From Clostridia bacterium (GTDB lineage: Bacteria; Bacillota; Clostridia; Christensenellales; CAG-917): 35,753 nucleotides of DNA. Numbering within the stretch: position 1 is the first letter of the stretch; each line of letters opens with the position of its first letter. Shown piece by piece: positions 31,015 through 35,753 of this stretch. The notes under the pieces are model-generated. The model ran no database searches. It was given only the letters and a program-made list of their open reading frames with translations, and was not told the origin of the DNA. The DNA lies in contig CAAFLX010000015.1 in NCBI GenBank assembly GCA_900763875.1, positions 1-35,753 on the forward strand, written 5' to 3'. The translations under genes were made by a program, and so were the position numbers.

Positions 31015-31845
31015 ATGAGCCTAGCAGACCAACTATTCATCAAAACTTGCCGAGATATTCTCGACAACGGCATCAGCGACGAAAATCTCGACGTGCGCCC
31101 CAAGTGGCTTGACGGCACGCCTGCGCACACAATCAAAAAATTCTGTATCGTCAACAGATACGACCTCTCAAAAGAGTTTCCCATCATCACCCTGCGCCGC
31201 ACTGCGTTCAAATCAGCAATCGACGAAATCCTTTGGATTTGGCAAAAAAAGAGCAACAACGTGCATGATTTGAACTCGCATATTTGGGACAGTTGGGCGG
31301 ACGAAACAGGCTCGATCGGCAAGGCGTACGGCTATCAGCTCGGCAAAAAAAGCGTCTATCCCGAGGGCGAATTCGACCAAGTTGACAGAGTGCTTTTCGA
31401 TCTCAAACACAATCCGCAATCCAGGCGTATCCTCACCAACATCTACAACTTTGAAGATTTGCACGAGATGCACCTCTACCCTTGCGCCTACTCGATGACT
31501 TTCAACGTCACAGGCAACAAACTCAACGGCATACTCAACCAACGCAGTCAAGACACGCTCACCGCCAACAACTGGAACGTGGTTCAATACGCGGTGCTTT
31601 TGCATATGTTTGCGCAAGTGAGCAACCTCGAAGCGGGCGAATTTGTGCATGTGATAAGCGACGCGCACATCTATGACCGCCATATCCCAATCGTTGAAGA
31701 GATTTTGAACAATCCGCAATATCCTGCGCCGACATTCAAGATGAACAAGGACGTGAAAAACTTCTACGACTTCACCGTTGACGACTTTGAGCTTGAAAAC
31801 TATCAATACACCAAACTTGACAAAAAAATCGAAGTCGCAATCTAA
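31015..31845 (+). CDS. thyA: Thymidylate synthase
   Basis: A 276-residue ThyA that methylates dUMP to dTMP with methylenetetrahydrofolate. The catalytic cysteine is Cys157 (LYPCAYSMTF) and the substrate-binding motif is QRSQD (176-180) followed by TLTANNWNVVQYA; the NN in place of the usual GVPFN matches the Bacillus phi3T-type branch. The later segment HVISDAHIYDRH contacts dUMP. A weak AAAGGT precedes the ATG. folA starts 12 nt downstream, an established pairing since DHFR recycles the dihydrofolate made by ThyA. Confidence 0.96.
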   Translation: MSLADQLFIKTCRDILDNGISDENLDVRPKWLDGTPAHTIKKFCIVNRYDLSKEFPIITLRRTAFKSAIDEILWIWQKKSNNVHDLNSHIWDSWADETGSIGKAYGYQLGKKSVYPEGEFDQVDRVLFDLKHNPQSRRILTNIYNFEDLHEMHLYPCAYSMTFNVTGNKLNGILNQRSQDTLTANNWNVVQYAVLLHMFAQVSNLEAGEFVHVISDAHIYDRHIPIVEEILNNPQYPAPTFKMNKDVKNFYDFTVDDFELENYQYTKLDKKIEVAI

Positions 31846-31857
31846 TAAGTTTTAAAA

Positions 31858-32373
31858 ATGAAAACAATTTTTGCAGTTGACAACAAGTGGGGACTTGGCA
31901 AGAAAAACGACTTGCTCTTCTCCCTCAAAGAAGATATGCGCCATTTCGTTGCGCATACAAAGGGCAAAACCGTGGTTATGGGCAGCAACACTTTGCTCTC
32001 TTTTCCAAACGGTATGCCCCTAAAAAATCGCACGAATATCGTGCTAAACCCCAACGGCGACGACAACGACGCACGAACAAAAGGCTATATCCTTGCAAAA
32101 TCGCTTGACGAATTGTTTGAAATACTCAAAAACTACGACAGCGAGCAAACCTACGTCATAGGCGGCGCAATGATGTACCGCACCTTGCTCCCCTACTGCG
32201 ACACTGCCTACGTCACCAAAGTCGATGCGGACGGCGGCGCGGAAGTATTTCACGAAAACCTCGACAAACTTGCAGACTGGCATCTTGTCGAAGAGAGCGA
32301 ACCAATCTCCGACAACGGCTACACAATCCGTTTTTGCACCTACAAAAACTCCTCTGTCAAAACAACACCCTAA
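31858..32373 (+). CDS. folA: Dihydrofolate reductase
   Basis: A 171-residue DHFR that reduces dihydrofolate with NADPH. It begins KTIFAVDNKWGLGKKNDLLF (the active-site W-G-x-G-x-x-x-x-L pattern) with acidic residues DM in the helix that follows, then VVMGSNTLLSFP and YVIGGAMMYR (NADPH binding), then ADGGAEVF. No Shine-Dalgarno sequence is evident in the 12 nt after thyA, so translation is probably coupled. Confidence 0.95.
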   Translation: MKTIFAVDNKWGLGKKNDLLFSLKEDMRHFVAHTKGKTVVMGSNTLLSFPNGMPLKNRTNIVLNPNGDDNDARTKGYILAKSLDELFEILKNYDSEQTYVIGGAMMYRTLLPYCDTAYVTKVDADGGAEVFHENLDKLADWHLVEESEPISDNGYTIRFCTYKNSSVKTTP

Positions 32374-32379
32374 CAGCCA

Positions 32380-32410
32380 ATTCGGAGTGCGAGCCGCAAA
32401 GCAGCAAGAA
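32380..32410 (-). repeat. Fragment of dispersed repeat family A (inverted)
   Basis: On the minus strand it reads TTCTTGCTGCTTTGCGGCTC then GCACTCCGAAT, matching the right end of copies 1 and 2. Only the last 30 nt or so of the repeat are present. It lies just behind folA. Confidence 0.65.
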
Positions 32411-32432
32411 ACTGCACAAAGTGCAATATCAT

Positions 32433-32490
32433 TGCTTGCTCAAATGAGCAAGCATATAAAAATCCCACGCAATATAGCGTGGGATTTTTG
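32433..32490. terminator. Hairpins between folA and the convergent NYN gene
   Basis: First TGCTTGCTC/GAGCAAGCA (32433-32454) with a 4-nt loop. Then AATCCCACGC/GCGTGGGATT (32461-32486) with a 6-nt loop, T-rich on both sides. The second is a strong bidirectional terminator serving both convergent genes. Confidence 0.85.
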
Positions 32491-32508
32491 ATTGATTTTC
32501 TTTTGCAA

Positions 32509-33192
32509 TCAGTCGTTGCTGGCGATGATTTTGTTGAATTGTTCGAGGAGCAATGCCATTTGAGCTGCTTCTTCGCTTTGTTGTTGAGTTTGTGCAGGTG
32601 CTTCGGGAGCAGGAGCAACGGGTTGTTGATAAACGGGTTGCGGTGCGGGTTGAGGTGTAGGTTGCGGTGCATATTGCACGGGTGCTGCCTTGGGTTGAGC
32701 CGCTTTCTTGACGACGGGAGCCGCATTGACCTTCTTGTAGCCTGCATTGAGCACGGTTTGAGTGGTTGCGTTTGCGTCAAGCATGATGACCTTGTTGCAA
32801 AGAACGGAGTTCTTGTCCGGTTCGATGACGCCTGCAACGACGTCTTTGCCGTATGCCTTCAAGTAAGCAATGAGCGGAGTGATGTCGCCGTTGCCGTAGA
32901 TGAGGAAGAAACCGTCGATGTTGGGGAATTGAGCAAGTCTTGCCGCGTCAATGACTTGACGAAGGTCGAGTTTGCCTTTTCTCTTTTTGGGAAGCGCAGA
33001 AAGCGCGTCATAGCTGTTTTCTTGGATAAACTCGCCGTAGTCTTTGGTACGTTTTGCGGAATATCCGTAGAATTTGCACGCTGCGATTTCGCCGATACGT
33101 GAAAGCTCCTCAAGCGCGGATTCAAACACGTTGAAAGGCACTCTGACGCTCTCGATATCTGCAAGAACTACATATTTTTTGCTTGCTGCCAT
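32509..33192 (-). CDS. NYN-domain (PIN-like) protein with Pro/Gln/Ala-rich tail
   Basis: A 227-residue protein with a NYN/LabA-like domain (about 6-150), a PIN-fold nuclease family. Candidate acidic residues are Asp12 (LADIESVRV), Asp77 (KLDLRQVID) and Asp103 (YGNGDITPLI), the last in the typical S/Y-G-x-G-D-x-x-P-L motif. A linker rich in Pro, Gln and Ala (about 158-205) leads to a short helical end. GAGGAG lies 9 nt before the chosen ATG, and a promoter precedes it. Such domains often act as RNases, but the active-site set here is not the standard D-x-x-N, so activity is uncertain. Confidence 0.75.
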   Translation of the reverse strand: MAASKKYVVLADIESVRVPFNVFESALEELSRIGEIAACKFYGYSAKRTKDYGEFIQENSYDALSALPKKRKGKLDLRQVIDAARLAQFPNIDGFFLIYGNGDITPLIAYLKAYGKDVVAGVIEPDKNSVLCNKVIMLDANATTQTVLNAGYKKVNAAPVVKKAAQPKAAPVQYAPQPTPQPAPQPVYQQPVAPAPEAPAQTQQQSEEAAQMALLLEQFNKIIASND

Positions 33193-33259
33193 AATCTTCT
33201 TCTCCTCTTTCAAGTCGCCAAAAGCGGACTTGTAATACTCATTTTATATTGATAAACTC

Positions 33260-33288
33260 ATTTTAATATAAAAAATGCGATTTGTCTA
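33260..33288 (-). promoter_or_regulatory. Promoter of the NYN gene
   Basis: On the minus strand: -35 TAGACA (33283-33288), 17-nt spacer, -10 TAAAAT (33260-33265). It overlaps the last codon of the upstream glycosylase gene. An imperfect direct repeat ACTCATTTTATAT/ACTCATTTTAATA lies just downstream. Confidence 0.6.
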
Positions 33289-34098
33289 TACTTTTTTTGC
33301 TCTTTTGTAATAAAACGCCCATTGCTGAGCAAAACCTGCGTTGTTTCCGTATTTTTCTATGAGCAAATCGGACATTTTTTCGGGCGAAATCCCTTCGTAT
33401 TCGCTCTCGAACGCCTTTTTTATCCAGGTGTCCACCGGGAACACGTCAAAGCGTGAAAAACCAAACAGCAATGCGCAGTCGGCAACCTTTCTTCCAACGC
33501 CGTGCAAGCTCAAAAGCTTGGCGCGAAGGTCGTTTGTTGACAAACTTTGCCACTCGTTTACGTCCTCGTTTTGCAAAGTTTTGGCAACTCTGTCGAGATA
33601 CGCCGCCCTATATCCTGCCCCGATACTCGCAAAAAAGTCCTCGCCCGCGCTCGCAAGTCGGTCAACGCTCGGAAACGCGTGATACTCCCCCATATCCTCG
33701 CCCAACGCGGTGCAAATGCGCTCGATTATGCTCTTTATTCTCGGAATATGGTTGTTTTGCGAGATGATAAACGAGAAAATCGCCTCGGTCGGATCTTGGC
33801 GAAGAATGTGTATTCCCTTGCCGTACTCGATTGCCTCCGACATAAAACCGCCGTCTTGAACGCTTTGTTGAATCGCGGCGTAGTCGGTGTCAAAATCAAA
33901 GTACTTTTCAAAAAAACTCTTGTCGTCGCACTTGACGATATACTCTCCGTTGCGCTCGCTTATGCGCGCCATATGATTTTTGGCGCAAACTCTAAACTCG
34001 TCGCCCTCTTTGACGTAGCGGAAAACCTGACCGCAATCAAGGGTTTGTTCGATGTCAAAAGTCGGTGATTTAGGGATTAAAAATTCAATTTGATTCAT
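33286..34098 (-). CDS. ogg: 8-oxoguanine DNA glycosylase/lyase, OGG1 type
   Basis: A 270-residue OGG1-type base-excision enzyme. The OGG N-terminal domain begins DIEQTLDCGQVFRY (about 15-28). The helix-hairpin-helix GPD domain has LHGVGRKVADCALLF with the nucleophilic lysine and FPVDTW with the catalytic aspartate. It removes 8-oxoguanine opposite C and nicks the strand. The start MNQIEFLIPK is chosen by alignment; its ribosome-binding site is weak and an upstream start at 34173 is open but unsupported. Confidence 0.9.
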   Translation of the reverse strand: MNQIEFLIPKSPTFDIEQTLDCGQVFRYVKEGDEFRVCAKNHMARISERNGEYIVKCDDKSFFEKYFDFDTDYAAIQQSVQDGGFMSEAIEYGKGIHILRQDPTEAIFSFIISQNNHIPRIKSIIERICTALGEDMGEYHAFPSVDRLASAGEDFFASIGAGYRAAYLDRVAKTLQNEDVNEWQSLSTNDLRAKLLSLHGVGRKVADCALLFGFSRFDVFPVDTWIKKAFESEYEGISPEKMSDLLIEKYGNNAGFAQQWAFYYKRAKKV

Positions 34099-34298
34099 TT
34101 GAAATAGGTCGCAAATCAGCGCGTTTATGCCGATTTGAAGAGAAAATGCACAGCGTTTAGCGCACTTGCACACTTGGTGGGCTTTTTACACTTTGTATGC
34201 CTTGTCGATATTTGCCCGATATCTATTGTTGCGCTTGACCGCTTAACCGCTTTGTCGATTATTTATTGTTGCGCCCACGCGCGCGCACGAGCGTATGA
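34099..34298. other. Spacer with an imperfect tandem repeat
   Basis: About 200 nt between rpmA's terminator and ogg. It contains TTGTCGATATTTGCCC then GATATCTATTGTTGCGC (34202-34234) and a second version TTGTCGATTATTTATTG then TTGCGC (34253-34275). No gene is visible. The ogg promoter should be here but is not obvious. Confidence 0.4.
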
Positions 34299-34325
34299 AA
34301 AACCGCCCTAAAAAGGGCGGTTTGC
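34299..34325 (-). terminator. Terminator of the rplU-prp-rpmA operon
   Basis: Stem AAACCGCCC/GGGCGGTTT with a 5-nt loop, followed on the minus strand by TTC. It lies 8 nt after the rpmA stop. In this window the operon ends here; the obgE gene that often follows is not present. Confidence 0.85.
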
Positions 34326-34332
34326 TATACTG

Positions 34333-34620
34333 TTATTGCTCTTGTGCGTAAACGGAAACTTGTTTTCTGTCTTTGCCAACACGCTCAAATTTCACAACGC
34401 CGTCGATGAGTGCAAACAACGTGTCATCCTTGCCGATTGAAACGTTGTTGCCCGGATGATATTTCGTGCCTCTTTGGCGAACAAGAATGTTGCCTGCGAG
34501 AACGAATTGACCATCGGCGCGCTTGGGGCCCAGACGCTTGGATTCGCTATCACGACCGTTGTGCGAAGAACCCGTTCCTTTTTTATGAGCGAACAATTGT
34601 ATATTCATAAACATAATCAT
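34333..34620 (-). CDS. rpmA: 50S ribosomal protein L27 with cleavable N-terminus
   Basis: A 95-residue bL27. After a short leader (NIQLF) comes AHKKGTGSSHNGRDSESKRL, the normal mature start. The leader matches the Firmicute L27 extension cut by the cysteine protease Prp between Phe and Ala, and prp is the neighbouring gene. The ATG at 34620 overlaps the prp stop (ATGA), with GGAGG 4 nt upstream; ATGs at 34614 and 34608 are also possible. Confidence 0.96.
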   Translation of the reverse strand: MIMFMNIQLFAHKKGTGSSHNGRDSESKRLGPKRADGQFVLAGNILVRQRGTKYHPGNNVSIGKDDTLFALIDGVVKFERVGKDRKQVSVYAQEQ

Positions 34621-34946
34621 TCTACCTCCAATGTGATGAAGTCCGAAAAGTTTTCATAGAGGTCGGACGCCCCTAGATAAGCCGTTCTCAAAATCACGTC
34701 CGCGTCGTGCGCTTGTGAGGAAGTCATGGATTTTGGCAACATTGCGTACAAATAACCGTCTTTTGCGTCGGTTTCGTATGCTATGTTCACGCCGACTATG
34801 TGCATGATGCCCAGCACCGCCGTTTGTATCACCGAACTTAAAGCCGCGCAAACTATGTCCGCGCCCTCCTCGGCGTACTCGCAGTGTCCAGAGCACTCAA
34901 CGCCCACAAACTTGCCTTCTTGTGTTGAGAACTTGACCTTGACCAT
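34617..34946 (-). CDS. prp: Ribosomal-processing cysteine protease Prp
   Basis: A 109-residue Prp (YsxB family) that removes the N-terminal extension of L27. The catalytic pair is His21 (SGHCEYAEEG) and Cys33 (ADIVCAALSS). It lies between rplU (3-nt gap) and rpmA (4-nt overlap), the standard order. Its presence and the IQLF-A site in L27 support each other. Confidence 0.94.
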   Translation of the reverse strand: MVKVKFSTQEGKFVGVECSGHCEYAEEGADIVCAALSSVIQTAVLGIMHIVGVNIAYETDAKDGYLYAMLPKSMTSSQAHDADVILRTAYLGASDLYENFSDFITLEVE

Positions 34947-34949
34947 CGC

Positions 34950-35258
34950 TTAACCCTCGATTGAAACAATCTTCAACTCGGTGTACGGTTGACGATGACC
35001 TTGACGCTTTCTGATGTTCTTTTTGGACTTGTAATGGAAAACGTAAACTTTGGGGAACTTGTCCTGTGCATTGACGGTTGCGCTCACTTTGACAGCTTGT
35101 GCGTCTTTGCCTGCTTTGACGTTTCCGTTGTCGTCAACAAGCATAAGTGCATTGAGGGTGATGACGTCGCCAACTTGTGCATCGATTTTCTCGACCTTGA
35201 CGAGCATATCCTTCTCGACTTTGTATTGCTTGCCTCCGCATTCAACTACTGCGTACAT
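34950..35258 (-). CDS. rplU: 50S ribosomal protein L21
   Basis: A 102-residue bL21. It starts MYAVVECGGKQYKVEKDM and contains KVYVFHYKSKKNIRKRQGHR then QPYT, the conserved C-terminal rRNA-binding block. GAGGAGGT lies 8 nt upstream of the ATG, which fixes the start. It is the first gene of rplU-prp-rpmA and has a consensus promoter. Confidence 0.97.
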   Translation of the reverse strand: MYAVVECGGKQYKVEKDMLVKVEKIDAQVGDVITLNALMLVDDNGNVKAGKDAQAVKVSATVNAQDKFPKVYVFHYKSKKNIRKRQGHRQPYTELKIVSIEG

Positions 35259-35343
35259 TGTTTTTACCTCCTCTAACCAGTCTCGCCGATATAGGTGCAA
35301 TCTATGATTGACTTAAAAACCACTTTCGAGCGGCTCGACATCT
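35259..35343 (-). promoter_or_regulatory. rplU 5' leader, possible L21 autoregulatory RNA
   Basis: About 85 nt between the -10 box and the rplU start, with a CGAGC/GCTCG hairpin at its beginning. Firmicutes often carry an L21 leader RNA motif here. I cannot confirm the family fold by eye. Confidence 0.3.
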
Positions 35344-35372
35344 AATTTAACAAAATCAAAACGAATTGTCAA
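35344..35372 (-). promoter_or_regulatory. Sigma-A promoter of rplU-prp-rpmA
   Basis: On the minus strand: -35 TTGACA (35367-35372), 17-nt spacer, -10 TAAATT (35344-35349). Confidence 0.8.
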
Positions 35373-35430
35373 ACGTTTGCGCTTAATTAATAATAAATAT
35401 TATATAAAAACATAGCATTAACCAACGGCG

Positions 35431-35753
35431 CGTACTCTAAATGTGAATTTCACCCTTCCCTAGGTGTTTTGTTCGTCCTCTACAATAGCTGGACGGCGTG
35501 CGCCCTAAATTAGATGTACCCCCTCTTTCCCTAACGGGCTTTTCTCCCACCACTCAAATAGGGGCATTTCTCTGCAAAAATTTTTGAAAATCAAAATTAA
35601 ATTCAATTTCCCCTTTCCTCACGTGTTTTCCCCATCACCGTTCCCCCTCTGCGTACCTTGAGGGAACCCACGGTGACCGCGTAGCGGGGGACAACACTCA
35701 GCACTCGCATAGATAAGTATCGTCCCCCTGTTATGTCACTGCGCTTTGTGCGC
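35431..35753 (+). repeat. Dispersed repeat family A, degenerate fragment and copy 3 (runs off the window)
   Basis: At 35431-35470 a degenerate left end is seen (TACTCTAAATGTGAATTTCA then CCCTTCCC). From about 35596 a full copy begins (TTCAATTTCCCCTTTCCTCA then CGTG), matching copy 1 through ACTCAGCACTCGCATAGATA and GTCACTGCGCTTTGTGCGC to the window end. Its hairpin has CACCG/CGGTG where the other copies have CGCCG/CGGCG. No gene is visible in 35373-35753. Confidence 0.8.

Noticed and set aside
32479..33102. 207-codon plus-strand frame opposite the NYN gene
   Set aside because: Cysteine/leucine-rich antisense shadow of the Pro/Gln-rich tail; no ribosome-binding site.

Overview
The window looks like a chromosomal segment of an endospore-lineage Firmicute, most likely a Clostridia-type gut bacterium. 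It carries yqfC/yqfD sporulation genes, a CIRCE-controlled groES-groEL operon, a Prp/L27 ribosomal-protein operon with an N-terminally extended L27, and Bacillus/Clostridium-type gene orders (yqfC-yqfD-phoH-pgpH-ybeY-era-yqzL-recO; sua5-ywlE). I cannot name the species from the sequence alone.

Positions 1 to about 8.5 kb are a mobile region, more AT-rich than the rest. A large serine recombinase lies at the left edge (minus strand), followed by a spacer full of inverted repeats and a 62-codon small gene. Next comes a cassette bounded by a 60-bp imperfect direct repeat (2390-2449 and 7711-7770, 55/60 identical by eye). The cassette carries a tyrosine recombinase, a C5-cytosine DNA methyltransferase, an NgoFVII/PLD-type nuclease and a Z1-domain ATPase: a restriction-modification-like defence module with its own integrase. 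Each repeat contains a 24-nt palindromic motif (GTCGCAA, 5 nt, TTGCGAGTTTGA) that also occurs twice more near the serine recombinase. A sigma-factor-like regulator (minus) follows the cassette. I read this as one mobile element nested inside another.

From 8.7 kb on the window is core chromosome: tRNA-Leu(CAA) with two terminators; an M20 peptidase; a repeat-filled spacer; metY-metA (methionine via O-acetylhomoserine); smpB and secG; a ferritin-like protein; sua5-ywlE preceded by a WG-repeat lipoprotein and by the long minus-strand cluster yqfC-yqfD-phoH-pgpH-ybeY-era-yqzL-recO; groES-groEL; a dCMP deaminase; a YfcE-like phosphoesterase; a plus-strand GH2 glycosidase-thyA-folA group; a NYN-domain protein; an OGG1-type glycosylase; and rplU-prp-rpmA. 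The thyA, folA and dCMP deaminase genes together cover dTMP supply. The era, ybeY, smpB, prp and ribosomal-protein genes form a translation and ribosome-maturation theme.

Two families of dispersed, structured intergenic repeats recur across the core region. Family A has copies at 10.6, 21.0 and 35.6 kb plus fragments at 32.4 and 35.4 kb. Family B lies directly behind metA and groEL. A small yqzL-like gene overlapping recO is easily missed. PgpH lacks its usual extracellular domain and YqfD has a long basic N-terminal extension.
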